From an uncultured Saprospiraceae bacterium (GTDB lineage: Bacteria; Bacteroidota; Bacteroidia; Chitinophagales; Saprospiraceae): a DNA stretch of 64,000 nt. The position numbers were made by a program, and so were the translations under genes. The notes beneath the pieces are model-generated. The model saw only the letters and a list, made by a program, of their open reading frames with translations, was not told the origin of the DNA and made no database searches. Positions 1 to 9,235 of the stretch are shown here, piece after piece (within the stretch, counting starts at the first letter, position 1; every line of letters begins with the position of its first letter). The stretch covers positions 97,178 to 161,177 of the forward strand of contig CALGLU010000041.1 in the NCBI GenBank assembly GCA_937959275.1. Direction: 5' to 3'.

Positions 1-143
1 TGAGTCCAGTCGCCTAACTTCTTCAAGTAAACAATTAGTATGGTATAAATCGATTTAGAGGTGATAAAAATTATTTCAGTGCCAAGAATTGTCGATCTTT
101 AAAGATTAGCTATCAATTTTTTTAATTCTTACTAACGATAAAA

Positions 144-2384
144 ATGACATTCGTAAAAACATCCTATAACCGACGTTCATTTATAAAAGCAAATGCCATC
201 GCAGGTAGCGGCTTGATGCTTAACTTTTGTTGGTTTGCTTCTTGTCAAACATCAATAGACAATGAAGTGTTGAACATGCCAAAGGAATGGTTTGATTTCA
301 ATGGCTTTTTGAAAATAGGCGATACCGGTGTTGTCACAATTATGTCTCCCAATCCAGAAGGTGGTCAAAATGTAAAAACGTCAATGCCAATGATCGTGGC
401 AGAAGAATTAGATGTCGGCTGGAAAGATGTCATTGTCGAACAAGCACCGCTCAATACTGATTTATATAGTCGTCAATTTATTGGAGGTAGTCAGGCGATT
501 CGGCGCGGCTGGAGTGGCTTGCGCATGGCCGGTGCTGCTGCGCGACATATGCTGAGACAAGCTGCAGCACTAGAATGGGATGTGCCCATAGAAGAGGTGT
601 CAACTGATGCTGGCATATTGAGTCATCTAGGGAGTGGTCGGTCGTCGAGCTATGGAGACATGGCTGCAGACGCTTCTACTATTTCAGTACCAAAGGAAGT
701 AGAACTCAAAGAACTGTCGGATTTCAAAATCATTGGTACCTCTCAAAAAAATGTTGATGGATTGAACATTGTGACTGGTAAACCCTTGTTTGGGATTGAC
801 ACGCATCGCGAGGGGATGTTGATCGCAATGATCGCTCACCCGCCCGCATTTGGGATGCGGCTAAAATCCATTGATGCGACTAAGGCTAAAGGTATGCCTG
901 GCATTAAAGATGTCTTCATGATCAAAGCGTTAAACAGTGATTATGAAAAGCAATTTTTTGATACCTGCCAATTTCCAGATGTTGCCGTTATTGTGGGTAA
1001 CACGACATGGGAAGTGATGAATGCTAAGAAAGCTCTAGAGCTCAAGTATGAACCAATACAAGCCGTAACTGAAACCTACAATCGGTTTGGGACAAAGTTG
1101 CAAAGACATATTCCTGCGGGACTTGAAAATACCACTGAACATTACACACAAATGAAAGCAAAGGCTGCTAAGTTGGGGAATGTTCGCAGGAGAGACGGAG
1201 ATCCAGAGGCAGCGTTTAAACGTGCAGCGAAGGTGATTGAGCGTACATATACTGCGCCATTTTTAGCTCATAATTGTATGGAGCCAATGAATTTCTTCGC
1301 AGACGTTAAGGCTGATCGAGCAGAGTTAATCGGCCCCTTGCAAAAACCTGAATTTACAGAGCAAGCCTTGTCTGCACGGATCGGCATGCCAGTTGAGAAT
1401 ATCGATATTAAAATGACTAGACTTGGTGGAGGATACGGCAGACGTTCATACGCGCATTGGTTATTGGAGGCTGCGTTGATTAGTCAAAAAATGAAGGCTC
1501 CAATTAAGCTCATCTATTCGCGCGAGGATGATATGACTGGTGGTATATATCGACCAGCTTATCATGTAAGACTCAGGGCAGGTTTGGATGTTGATAATAA
1601 ACTAATTGCATTTCATGTCAATGCAGGTGGCGTGCCAGAAAGCCCATTGGCAGCGAATCGATTTCCGGCGGGTGCTGTTGATCATTATTTAGCCGAAGAC
1701 TGGACGATTGATTCGAATATTACGGTTGGGTCATTTAGAGCTCCACGGTCAAATTTTATGGCGAGTTCTGAGCAATCCTTTTTGGATGAGGTGGCGGAAT
1801 TGGCTGGTAAAGATCCAATAGATTTTCGATTAGAATTATTGGATAGGGCCGCTAAACATCCGGTAGGAGAGAACAATGATTATGATGCAAAGCGCTATGC
1901 TGGTGTATTGGAATTGGTGAAGGAGAAGTCGGGTTGGGGAAGCACGGCTTCAAATGTTAGTCGAGGTGTCTCAGCTTATTTTTGTCATAATTCGTATTCT
2001 GCGCAGGTCTTGGATTTGACGATGGAGGAGGGGAGGCCTGTGGTGGAGCGAGTTTGCTGTGCGGTGGATTGTGGTATCATCATTAATCCGGATGCGGCAG
2101 CGAATTTGGCTGAAGGTGCGATTGTTGATGGCATTGGAAATGCTTTATATGGTGAGTTGACCTTTGAGAATGGAGTGCCGACTAAAACGAATTTTGATCA
2201 ATATCGGATGATTCGGATGGGTGAAGCACCTAAGCAAATTGATGTTCATTTTGTGGAGAGTGAGATTGATCCGACGGGAATGGGAGAGCCTACATTTCCG
2301 CCTGTGTTTGCAGCGTTGGCGAATGCTTTGTATCAAGCGAATGGTGAGCGGTATTATGATCAGCCGTATTTTAGAGACGCATAA
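144..2384 (+). CDS. Molybdopterin-binding subunit of an IorB-type xanthine dehydrogenase family enzyme
   Basis: Large catalytic subunit of a molybdenum hydroxylase (isoquinoline 1-oxidoreductase beta / aldehyde oxidase type), which oxidises an aldehyde or N-heterocycle with water as oxygen donor. The N-terminus carries a twin-arginine signal (NRRSFIKANA, residues 9-18), a hydrophobic stretch and FASC near residue 34, so the protein is probably Tat-exported and possibly a lipoprotein. Family motifs seen: NCMEPMN near residue 377, GGGYGRR near 427, GSFRAPRSN near 528, VDCGIIINPD near 640, and GMGEP near 711, where the family keeps its catalytic glutamate. At 746 residues it has the usual length. 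The [2Fe-2S] partner subunit is not in the window; it could lie just upstream, since only 143 bases precede this gene. Substrate cannot be told from sequence. The gene points away from the mocA-like gene downstream. Confidence 0.88.
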   Translation: MTFVKTSYNRRSFIKANAIAGSGLMLNFCWFASCQTSIDNEVLNMPKEWFDFNGFLKIGDTGVVTIMSPNPEGGQNVKTSMPMIVAEELDVGWKDVIVEQAPLNTDLYSRQFIGGSQAIRRGWSGLRMAGAAARHMLRQAAALEWDVPIEEVSTDAGILSHLGSGRSSSYGDMAADASTISVPKEVELKELSDFKIIGTSQKNVDGLNIVTGKPLFGIDTHREGMLIAMIAHPPAFGMRLKSIDATKAKGMPGIKDVFMIKALNSDYEKQFFDTCQFPDVAVIVGNTTWEVMNAKKALELKYEPIQAVTETYNRFGTKLQRHIPAGLENTTEHYTQMKAKAAKLGNVRRRDGDPEAAFKRAAKVIERTYTAPFLAHNCMEPMNFFADVKADRAELIGPLQKPEFTEQALSARIGMPVENIDIKMTRLGGGYGRRSYAHWLLEAALISQKMKAPIKLIYSREDDMTGGIYRPAYHVRLRAGLDVDNKLIAFHVNAGGVPESPLAANRFPAGAVDHYLAEDWTIDSNITVGSFRAPRSNFMASSEQSFLDEVAELAGKDPIDFRLELLDRAAKHPVGENNDYDAKRYAGVLELVKEKSGWGSTASNVSRGVSAYFCHNSYSAQVLDLTMEEGRPVVERVCCAVDCGIIINPDAAANLAEGAIVDGIGNALYGELTFENGVPTKTNFDQYRMIRMGEAPKQIDVHFVESEIDPTGMGEPTFPPVFAALANALYQANGERYYDQPYFRDA

Positions 2385-2519
2385 TTCTTATAAAACGACT
2401 GAACATTAAATAAGTGAAGCAAATGTAAGTTTTGCTATGCATAATTTAATCAGTAAATGAATCATAAAAGAAATTAGTAATTGAAAGAAATATTTGTCCT
2501 TGACTTTTGTGACTATATA

Positions 2520-2940
2520 ATGGATCTTCAAAACTATATTAACATAAAGTATTAATGAAGAATTTGCCTTAAAAGAAAAGTTTTATTTTAAGTTAATATT
2601 TCTAAATGATGTCCTAACAAGTATACAAGAATTCCGTGATAATAACCTTTATAGAGAAATCAGCAACGAACAAATTGGGAAATTCACACTTCGCACTTTA
2701 CATGATCTCAAGTTTTATGGTATAAATAAAATAAATTATGGAATCTCATACCTGGGTGGCAAATGTCCAAAAGATTTCATGTTGCCAAATTTGGAAGTAG
2801 GTCCTATTCAATATATGGGTAAACTGTCAAACAATGAAGTACCATGGTCTTGGCTTCCTTTTGAGATTCACCTTTGTTGGCCGGCTCTATTAGAATTCGA
2901 TTTTACCTCGTTTTATTATGCATTACTTAAAAAGGAGTAA
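2520..2940 (+). pseudogene. Frameshifted remnant of a small unknown gene
   Basis: Positions 2548-2940 form a 130-codon open frame with protein-like composition (for example VPWSWLPFEIHLCWPALLEF near its end), but it has no ATG, GTG or TTG near its beginning. An ATG at 2520 opens a different frame (MDLQNYINIK) that stops after 11 codons, just where the long frame starts. One inserted base around 2530-2548 would explain both pieces as a single gene of about 140 codons. I do not recognise the family. Alternatives are a gene with a non-standard start, or a sequencing error. The flanks 2385-2519 and 2941-3160 hold no gene I can support; 2990-3110 contains another open but start-less frame. Confidence 0.4.
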
Positions 2941-3160
2941 ACTTGATGTTTTATGAAGTGCTTAATCTAATTAAATTATCAGTTGCTGAATAGAGAAGTG
3001 GCGGCTGCCTGCTCATTATGCGGAGCAGATTAATGAGCATAGCTTTTTTGCTTCGTTTTTCAGCGACTGGAAAAATGAAGGCCTGCCTGGCGAAGGCATT
3101 TTAGCTTTGTATGTCTTACTTCCGAACACTCCAGGTATAGAGTACTCTTATTTAGAAATA

Positions 3161-3748
3161 TTAAACGAGCTTCTGCTGATCCTCTGGCGTATCAATATCA
3201 ACCAAATAGTTTTGCTTGGCAGATTTGAATTTCACATACTTCTCTTTGTGTTTTAAAATAACACTCCGACAGCCATCTACATAGGTTTCAGAAAGAATAT
3301 CATCTTTATAGGCAGCATCAAAAATAACAGGATGGCCAGGCTTATCATTTACCCAAGGTCTAATGATACGTCCATTGCCAGACTGATGCCAAAACTGGAT
3401 GAGCGCTTCATAATCCTCTGCTTGAATGAAGGGCATGTCTCCTAGGCAAATCATATAACCCGTCGCTTCATGTCTAGTAGCTAGCACACCAGTCTGAATG
3501 CTTGAGGTCTGTCCAGTCTGATACTTTTTGTTTTCAACTGTTTTGATATGTTTGTTCTGGATGTGTTGACGAACTAAATCAGCTTCGTGCCCAAGAACGA
3601 TAATGATCTCGTCAATCCCTTTTGTATTTGACAATTGTAAAATGGTCTCATTGACTAAGGTTGAATCTTTGTGTTTCAGCAATAATTTATTTTCTGCACC
3701 CATGCGAGTTGACATACCAGCAGCTAATATGATGGCTGATAATTTCAT
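3161..3748 (-). CDS. MobA/MocA-like molybdopterin nucleotidyltransferase
   Basis: Nucleotidyltransferase of the MobA/MocA family, probably CTP:molybdopterin cytidylyltransferase. It opens with the family signature ILAAGMSTRMG followed by K (NTP binding), then GHEADLV, LGDMPF (metal-binding Asp), GHPVIF and VDIDTPED near the C-terminus. This start gives 195 residues, normal for MocA, and leaves 20 bases after the hemB stop; a longer reading to 3775 would overlap hemB. The cytidylyl form is favoured because the xanthine dehydrogenase family enzyme encoded nearby uses molybdopterin cytosine dinucleotide; guanylyl or another sugar-nucleotide activity is possible. It is the last gene of the yidD-hemB-mocA run. 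Confidence 0.8.
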   Translation of the reverse strand: MKLSAIILAAGMSTRMGAENKLLLKHKDSTLVNETILQLSNTKGIDEIIIVLGHEADLVRQHIQNKHIKTVENKKYQTGQTSSIQTGVLATRHEATGYMICLGDMPFIQAEDYEALIQFWHQSGNGRIIRPWVNDKPGHPVIFDAAYKDDILSETYVDGCRSVILKHKEKYVKFKSAKQNYLVDIDTPEDQQKLV

Positions 3749-3768
3749 ATTGCTCTGCTCATTATCAG

Positions 3769-4764
3769 TTAACACTTACCGTCTTTGACGAGCTGTGCAT
3801 AGTCTTTGGCAAAATAGGTGATGATAGCGTCTGCACCAGCTCTTCGTAAGGATAGTAATGTTTCCGGCATTGCTTTCTCAAAATCTAGCCATCCTTTTTG
3901 ACAGGCCGCTGTAAGCATTGCACATTCTCCACTAACATGGTAGGCTGCTATTGGTAAGTTGAAATTGTTCTTCATTAAGTGAATCACATCCATGTAGTGA
4001 ATCGCAGGCTTAACCATTAAAAAATCTGCCCCTTCAAATTCGTCTAACTCGCCTTCGATGAGTGCCTCCTGCTTATTTGCAGGATCCATCTGATACGACT
4101 TTTTATCTTTTGGAATAGACGGATCATCAACTGGCGCAGAATCAAGAGCGTCTCTAAATGGGCCATAAAATGCGCTGGCATATTTAGCCGTGTAAGACAT
4201 GATCGAGGTGTTGTGAAATTCCTGTTCGTCCAAACCTTCTCTAATCGCCCCAACTCTCCCGTCCATCATATCTGATGGGCCTATAATGTCAAAGCCCGCG
4301 TGTGCCTGAGCTATTGCCATTCTCACTAAAACATCTACAGTATCATCATTGACTATTGCGCCATCTCTAACTATCCCATCGTGGCCATGGATGCTATACG
4401 GATCAAGCGCGACATCGCTGATTAAAGTAATATCTGGAAACTTCGCTTTTATTTCTTTGGCTGCCTGTAGATATATATTGCGATCATCATAGCTATGAGT
4501 TCCTGTAGCGTCCTTGTATTCATCTTTGATTTTGGGGAATAATATGAATGTTTGGAGACCTAGATTTATACATGATTCTATCTCATGAAGCATGGTATCT
4601 AAAGACCATCTATAATTTCCCGGCAGGGATAATACTTCATCTTTAATATGCTCACCATCCACTAAAAAAAGAGGATAGATTAAATTAGATAAGGATAAGA
4701 TGGTCTCTCTTGTTAAAGCGCGGATGGCTTTTGATTTACGATTTCGTCGTGGTCTTTGTAGCAT
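3769..4764 (-). CDS. hemB: Delta-aminolevulinic acid dehydratase (porphobilinogen synthase)
   Basis: Condenses two 5-aminolevulinate molecules to porphobilinogen in haem synthesis; cytoplasmic. Family features: [16 protein letters not shown] at the N-terminus, [15 protein letters not shown] in the metal-site loop, [21 protein letters not shown], and the Schiff-base lysine in FLMVKPA. The metal loop carries Ala and Asp where zinc-type enzymes have cysteines, so this is the aspartate-rich magnesium-dependent type. The open frame reaches back to 4884, but the ATG at 4764 starts the homologous protein (331 residues, normal length) and leaves only a 29-base overlap with yidD. It is probably co-transcribed with yidD and mocA. 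Confidence 0.93.
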   Translation of the reverse strand: MLQRPRRNRKSKAIRALTRETILSLSNLIYPLFLVDGEHIKDEVLSLPGNYRWSLDTMLHEIESCINLGLQTFILFPKIKDEYKDATGTHSYDDRNIYLQAAKEIKAKFPDITLISDVALDPYSIHGHDGIVRDGAIVNDDTVDVLVRMAIAQAHAGFDIIGPSDMMDGRVGAIREGLDEQEFHNTSIMSYTAKYASAFYGPFRDALDSAPVDDPSIPKDKKSYQMDPANKQEALIEGELDEFEGADFLMVKPAIHYMDVIHLMKNNFNLPIAAYHVSGECAMLTAACQKGWLDFEKAMPETLLSLRRAGADAIITYFAKDYAQLVKDGKC

Positions 4765-5002
4765 GATCAGCTTTATTTCGTTTGGGATTTGGTGGTACCG
4801 GATCTGGGCCATGTGGTCCCCAGGGATGGCATCGACCAATTCTTCTAGCACCCAAATATACGCCTTTAAAAATACCCCATTCATTGATGGCTTGGATCAT
4901 GTAGTTTGAACAACTGGGTTCAAAGCGACAGGTGGGACCGAGTAGGGGAGAAATCAATACTTGGTATACACGAATTGGAAAAATGAGAATCTTTTTAAAC
5001 AT
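4736..5002 (-). CDS. yidD: YidD membrane protein insertion efficiency factor
   Basis: Small membrane-associated protein (88 residues) that helps YidC/Sec-dependent insertion of inner-membrane proteins. It has the family pattern of an amphipathic N-terminal helix, then [25 protein letters not shown] and RIGRCHPW, with the three conserved cysteines. The C-terminal tail is basic (ending HATKTTTKS). Its end overlaps the hemB start by 29 bases, suggesting translational coupling. In many bacteria yidD sits beside rnpA and yidC; here it is next to hemB. Confidence 0.9.
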   Translation of the reverse strand: MFKKILIFPIRVYQVLISPLLGPTCRFEPSCSNYMIQAINEWGIFKGVYLGARRIGRCHPWGPHGPDPVPPNPKRNKADHATKTTTKS

Positions 5003-5181
5003 GATCTAATCAGTTCTATGAAGTGATTTAAGAATGTATGTTAAACTAGTTTGTATGTGCTTGATTTTCAAGATGATGCTCTTTTGGAGATGCATAGCCT
5101 TGGCTATGGATCGAGAAAAAGCAGAAGTATTGGGGATCAATGACATGCAAAATAATTAACAATATATTCTTTAAATCACTT

Positions 5182-5682
5182 CTATAACTGAATCTCTCCT
5201 TTAAAATCTGTTGGATCGAATAAGAAGTGCCCCTTCTTAGTCTTTGATAATTTGACTTTGACAATGTTACGCTGATCATCGTACAGGTCCATCAATATTC
5301 TATTTTCAATGGATAGTGAAGTGTTGATGTCAACGTCTTCTATTTCCAGATAGCACCACACAGCAGCTAGGTCATCGGACATTTCCTTACCGATATAGTT
5401 GTATTCGATGGCTTGACCATCAACCTCTAGTTTCACCATATCATGGATGTAGGCTATTATTTTATCTTCTGCTTCTGCATGTTCCTTCTTAGTAAACAAA
5501 TACAAGTCTTCTGCACCTCTATTCACCAAAGCAGTTTCTAAGTCATCAATAAATATTCTCAAACTAATTTGTAGCGTGGTATCCTCTGCTTTGTATTCTA
5601 TTTCACAATTGCTGATATGCAAATCATGGACAGCCAGGTTTGGCAATAAGAATAGACAATATAGTAATGCGGTGAATTTCAT
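5182..5682 (-). CDS. DUF6702 family exported protein
   Basis: A 166-residue protein with an N-terminal signal (MKFTALLYCLFLLPNLAV). It continues in the style of the DUF6702 family of Bacteroidota, in which a short beta-rich domain starts with an H-x-S/V-x-EIEY pattern followed by LQISLRIFIDDLE; here HISNCEIEYKAED and LQISLRIFIDDLETAL are seen. Role unknown; predicted periplasmic. In many Bacteroidota such proteins lie near M1 peptidase or HupE-like genes, which are not seen here. It stands alone, with about 180 bases to yidD on the same strand. Confidence 0.7.
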   Translation of the reverse strand: MKFTALLYCLFLLPNLAVHDLHISNCEIEYKAEDTTLQISLRIFIDDLETALVNRGAEDLYLFTKKEHAEAEDKIIAYIHDMVKLEVDGQAIEYNYIGKEMSDDLAAVWCYLEIEDVDINTSLSIENRILMDLYDDQRNIVKVKLSKTKKGHFLFDPTDFKGEIQL

Positions 5683-5909
5683 AGTCTGTATGTGAAGATA
5701 ACGAAGAGTTACACAAATTGATTCGAAATAGGAGTCTTAGCATTTTGTTAATTCGACGTGTATTTCGATCCGTTCATCGAGATTAGTTGCAACGCCCTTA
5801 CATTATGAGATATATTTGAGTATCAAAACAAATTAAATACTGTGAAAGTAATTTAATGCAGAAATAAAATTTATAAAATAGTAATAATAAAATATTAAAA
5901 ACTTAAACT

Positions 5910-6071
5910 ATGAGAAGTCAAGGAGCATTTCCAATACACACAGATGGGCTTAGGCCACGTAGATTTTTAGCAGACAGACGAGCTATGATGAGGCTTGATG
6001 CTGTGATACATGGTGCTAAGGCAACAGATTATCAACTGATCCATAAAACAGAAAAGAGCAATGGTGAATAA
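5910..6071 (+). CDS. Small hypothetical protein (53 residues), first of a coupled pair
   Basis: Short open frame starting MRSQGAFPIHTDGLRPRRF, rich in Arg, with no membrane segment or recognisable family. It ends in ATGGTGAATAA, whose ATG begins the next small ORF in another frame: the overlap pattern of translationally coupled genes. Upstream (5683-5909) is AT-rich non-coding sequence. It may be a real small gene or chance; coding support is limited to the tight overlap and the hairpin after the pair. Confidence 0.35.
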   Translation: MRSQGAFPIHTDGLRPRRFLADRRAMMRLDAVIHGAKATDYQLIHKTEKSNGE

Positions 6072-6249
6072 GGTAGAACCTGACGAATGGTGGTTCAAGA
6101 TTAGACACACAATCGGCCATTCTCAATTTAAGATAAGCCCTGAAAAAGCAAAACACTTCCAACTCAACCCTGAACCTTTTGAAACTGCCTTTCTGTTTGC
6201 TGATTTTAAAAGACAACGTTTAACTACTTTTCGTAGAGCACCGTTTTAA
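6061..6249 (+). CDS. Small hypothetical protein (62 residues), second of a coupled pair
   Basis: Starts at the ATG overlapping the end of the preceding small ORF. The product (MVNKVEPDEWWFKIRHTIGH..., ending TTFRRAPF) is charged and aromatic, has no signal peptide or membrane segment, and matches no family I know. A strong hairpin begins within its stop codon. An open frame on the opposite strand (6016-6216) covers the same bases, but it lacks the coupled-start and terminator context. Confidence 0.4.
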   Translation: MVNKVEPDEWWFKIRHTIGHSQFKISPEKAKHFQLNPEPFETAFLFADFKRQRLTTFRRAPF

Positions 6250-6276
6250 GAAGCCTTTCCTTGTGAAGGGCTTCTT
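6248..6276 (+). terminator. Hairpin after the small ORF pair
   Basis: Arms AAGAAGCCTTT (6248-6258) and AAGGGCTTCTT (6266-6276) pair over 11 positions with one G-U, around a 7-base loop. The following sequence is only mildly T-rich, so termination strength is uncertain. Confidence 0.55.
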
Positions 6277-6379
6277 GCGTATGAGGATTTTTGGTTCTGA
6301 ATTTTGAATATTTCGTTTTAAGAAAGATTCTAGATTTTTTTTTAGTTACCTTAATGATGTCACACAAACATAGCACATC

Positions 6380-7963
6380 ATGAAACTGCAATTTATCGTT
6401 TTTATCATTTTTATTTCCTTCTCTCTATCATCTCAAGAATCCAAACTCGAAGCCTTAAAAAAAGAAGTCGCGATGACGATTGACGGCCAGGCAAAGCAAG
6501 CCCAAGTCATGGTCGATAAAGTCTTCAGTTTTGCGGAACTGGGTTTTCAGGAATATGAAACATCAAAGTACATTACCGATATCTTAAAAGAGAATGGCTT
6601 TAGTGTTGAAGATAGTATATCAGGGATTCCAACAGCCTGGTGGGCAAAGTGGGGGAGCGGCAAACCCGTTATTGCAGTAGGGTCTGATCTAGATTGCATC
6701 CCAAAGGCATCACAGGTGCCAGGCGTCGCCTATCATAAACCAATCGTTGAAGGAGCGCCAGGCCATGGTGAAGGGCATAATTCTGGGACGCCATTAAATG
6801 TGATTGCCGTACTAGCAGTCAAGGAACTTATGGAGCGCGAAAATATACAAGGTACATTAATCGTGTGGCCAGGCGTTGCTGAAGAATTGGTGGGGACGAA
6901 AGCATATTACACGCGGGATGGTTATTTTGATGATGTTGATATTTCCATTTTTACACACGTGTCGAGTAATTTGTCAGTGTCCTATGGGCAGGCGAGAGGC
7001 ACTGGTTTAATTTCTGTTGAATACGAATTTGAAGGAGAGGCCGCGCACTCTGCGGGTTCGCCGTGGCGTGGTCGGAGCGCAGCAGATGCGGTGGAGTTAA
7101 TGAATATTGGATGGCAATATCAGCGGGAGCATTTGGATCCGCTACATCGATCTCATTCAATTATCAATTATGGAGGTGACCAGCCAAATGTTGTGCCATC
7201 AAAAGCAAAAATCTGGTACTACTTTCGTCACGTAACCTATCCCAAAATTATGGAGGTATATGAACGTGCAAATAAAATGGCGGAAGGTGCAGCGTTGATG
7301 TCTAATACAACATATAAGAAAAAAGTATTGGGCTCTGCGTGGCCTCGTCATTTTAATCAAGTGATTGCTGAAGAGATGTATGAAAATATTCGAGAAATAG
7401 GATTACCTGAATGGTCTGAAAATGATCAGGTTCTTGCGCGCGCTGTGCAAAAGGAAGTTGGTTCTCCAGATATCTTTGATGGATTATCTGAGAAGTTAGA
7501 TACGATTGGCATTCCAACTACTCGATTTATCAGCGGAGGTTCAGATGATATCGGGGATATCTCCTGGAAGCTGCCGACTGTCACCTTAAGATTTCCTTCT
7601 AATATTCCTGGACTCCAAGGACACCACTGGTCCAATGCAATCGCTATGGCAACACCAATCGCACACAAAGGTGTAGTCGCTGGTGCAAAGGTTGAGGCGA
7701 TGACCATACTTGATTTTTTATTGCAGCCAGAAAAAGTTGAAGCTGCTTGGACGTATTTCACAGAAGAGCAAGGGATGAAAGAAGAGTATGTGCCGATGGT
7801 GACTAAGGACGATTCTCCCGCTATTTATTTAAATACGGAAATCCAGGGAGAGTTTAGGGAGCGCTTGGAGAAGTATTATTATGATGAGAATAAATTTGAT
7901 AGTTATTTGAATCAGCTTGGGGTGACTTATCCGACTTTAAAAACTATTGAGGGTGAAGAATAA
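6380..7963 (+). CDS. Exported M20-family amidohydrolase (AbgB-like)
   Basis: Metal-dependent amidase/peptidase of the M20 family, closest in style to p-aminobenzoyl-glutamate hydrolase subunit B and related amidohydrolases. A Sec signal (MKLQFIVFIIFISFSLSSQ) places it in the periplasm. Visible metal and catalytic motifs: GSDLDCIP, PGHGEGHN (first His), GVAEELVG (paired Glu), FTHVSS, AAHSAGSPWRG (dimerisation domain), and a C-terminal GHHWSNA. Its 527 residues are slightly longer than the typical 430-480 because of the signal and a C-terminal extension (about residues 455-527). Substrate unknown; an N-acyl amino acid or peptide amide is likely. About 100 bases separate it from the S66 peptidase gene, so the two may be co-transcribed. 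Confidence 0.85.
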   Translation: MKLQFIVFIIFISFSLSSQESKLEALKKEVAMTIDGQAKQAQVMVDKVFSFAELGFQEYETSKYITDILKENGFSVEDSISGIPTAWWAKWGSGKPVIAVGSDLDCIPKASQVPGVAYHKPIVEGAPGHGEGHNSGTPLNVIAVLAVKELMERENIQGTLIVWPGVAEELVGTKAYYTRDGYFDDVDISIFTHVSSNLSVSYGQARGTGLISVEYEFEGEAAHSAGSPWRGRSAADAVELMNIGWQYQREHLDPLHRSHSIINYGGDQPNVVPSKAKIWYYFRHVTYPKIMEVYERANKMAEGAALMSNTTYKKKVLGSAWPRHFNQVIAEEMYENIREIGLPEWSENDQVLARAVQKEVGSPDIFDGLSEKLDTIGIPTTRFISGGSDDIGDISWKLPTVTLRFPSNIPGLQGHHWSNAIAMATPIAHKGVVAGAKVEAMTILDFLLQPEKVEAAWTYFTEEQGMKEEYVPMVTKDDSPAIYLNTEIQGEFRERLEKYYYDENKFDSYLNQLGVTYPTLKTIEGEE

Positions 7964-8070
7964 TAATGTTGATTGACTTAAATGACTTCCTACTTCTAAT
8001 GCGAAGTTATTTAGCTGTAATCGTGATTTGTAAATAACTCATTAATTGCTTCTGAGGGCCTAATTTCATT

Positions 8071-9105
8071 ATGAAAAGAAGATCATTTAATAACCTTGTT
8101 GCGAAAGGAACGATCATGACAAGTATAGTACAAAGAGATCTCATGACAAACGAATTATTAAACGATAAAAAAAAGAATGCAGCGCTAAAAAGAGGGAGTA
8201 AGATTGGCCTGGTTACGCCTGCAGGGAAAATAAATGCAGATAGACTTGTAAAGACAAAAGTGAATCTAGATGCGCTAGGGCTGGAGTCTTACCATACTGA
8301 CAATGTCCTTTTACAAGATGGGTATATGGCGGGGAGTGACTCAATAAGAAAACAAGAGCTGCATGACATGTATGCAGATTCTTCAATTGATGGCATCTGG
8401 TGTATTAGAGGGGGCTATGGCGCCACAAGACTATTAGATGATCTAGATTTTGATCTGATTAAAAAGAATAAGAAGCCACTCATAGGTTATAGTGACATTA
8501 CAGCACTACTCAATACGATTCATCAAAAAACGGGCAGCCCCTGTTTTCATGGACCGGTTGCTTCATCTACAATGACAGATTACACGATTCAGAATCTTGC
8601 ACCATTATTTGGTTTGAGCGATGATCATATAATCCAGTTGTCTGATGAGAATATATCGAGAGGACAGGAGGAAGACGTATTCAAATGTAAGACAATTACG
8701 TCTGGAATAGCAAGAGGTGAACTCGTAGGTGGTAATCTCTCTTTATTAGTCTCACTCTTAGGTACGGACCATGAAGTGAAAACAAAAAATAAAATAGTTT
8801 TCATAGAAGATATAGGCGAAGCCCCTTATAGAATAGATAGAATGCTCACCCAATTGATTTCAACTGGCTTTTTTGATAAAGTAAAAGGAATTGTGTTAGG
8901 CGTTTTTGCTGGCTGTGAACGAAAAGATGACAAGACTCAGACCTTACATGAAGTCGTTGTCGAGAGAGTCAAACGATTGAATATTCCTGCTATCTATGGA
9001 TTTTCATTTGGACATATAGATAATCAATGTACATTTCCTATTGGAGCAAAAGCAGAAATTGATACAGGTAAGGCTCTGATAACATTACTTGAGGATGGGT
9101 ATTAA
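8071..9105 (+). CDS. LD-carboxypeptidase, S66 family (LdcA-like)
   Basis: Serine peptidase of family S66, which removes the terminal D-alanine from muropeptide tetrapeptides during peptidoglycan recycling, or acts on related peptides. Visible: GSKIGLVTPAGKI at the start of the domain, WCIRGGYGATRLLDDLD, the nucleophile motif IGYSDITALL, FIEDIGEAPYRIDRML (catalytic Glu) and FGHIDNQCTFPIGAKAEID (catalytic His). The first 30 or so residues (MKRRSFNNLVAKGTIM) resemble a decayed twin-arginine leader; a later start at the ATG for MTSIV or MTNEL would give a cytoplasmic protein. Localisation is therefore unsure. Confidence 0.88.
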   Translation: MKRRSFNNLVAKGTIMTSIVQRDLMTNELLNDKKKNAALKRGSKIGLVTPAGKINADRLVKTKVNLDALGLESYHTDNVLLQDGYMAGSDSIRKQELHDMYADSSIDGIWCIRGGYGATRLLDDLDFDLIKKNKKPLIGYSDITALLNTIHQKTGSPCFHGPVASSTMTDYTIQNLAPLFGLSDDHIIQLSDENISRGQEEDVFKCKTITSGIARGELVGGNLSLLVSLLGTDHEVKTKNKIVFIEDIGEAPYRIDRMLTQLISTGFFDKVKGIVLGVFAGCERKDDKTQTLHEVVVERVKRLNIPAIYGFSFGHIDNQCTFPIGAKAEIDTGKALITLLEDGY

Positions 9106-9177
9106 TCTGAGTTTGATGCTAACTCACAATTATGTAGTGATTTGTCAATGCTCCGGTTTAGAAACGATCAAAAAAAT

Positions 9178-9204
9178 AGCTTAACCAATATGAATCAGTT
9201 AAGC
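9178..9204 (-). terminator. Terminator between convergent S66 peptidase and fasciclin genes
   Basis: Arms GCTTAAC (9179-9185) and GTTAAGC (9198-9204) form a 7-bp stem. Read on the minus strand it is followed by seven T residues in eight bases, so it is best seen as the terminator of the leftward fasciclin gene. It may also serve the rightward peptidase gene. Confidence 0.7.
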
Positions 9205-9235
9205 CATTTATAATATTTAATTAAATCTTACTCTT

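Noticed and set aside
4765..4884. Longer hemB reading from 4884
   Set aside because: This part lies over yidD in another frame, and its residues do not resemble HemB; the ATG at 4764 gives the normal N-terminus.
5046..5279. 77-codon ORF on the minus strand
   Set aside because: It overlaps the 3' end of the DUF6702 gene in another frame, has no family pattern, and looks like a shadow.
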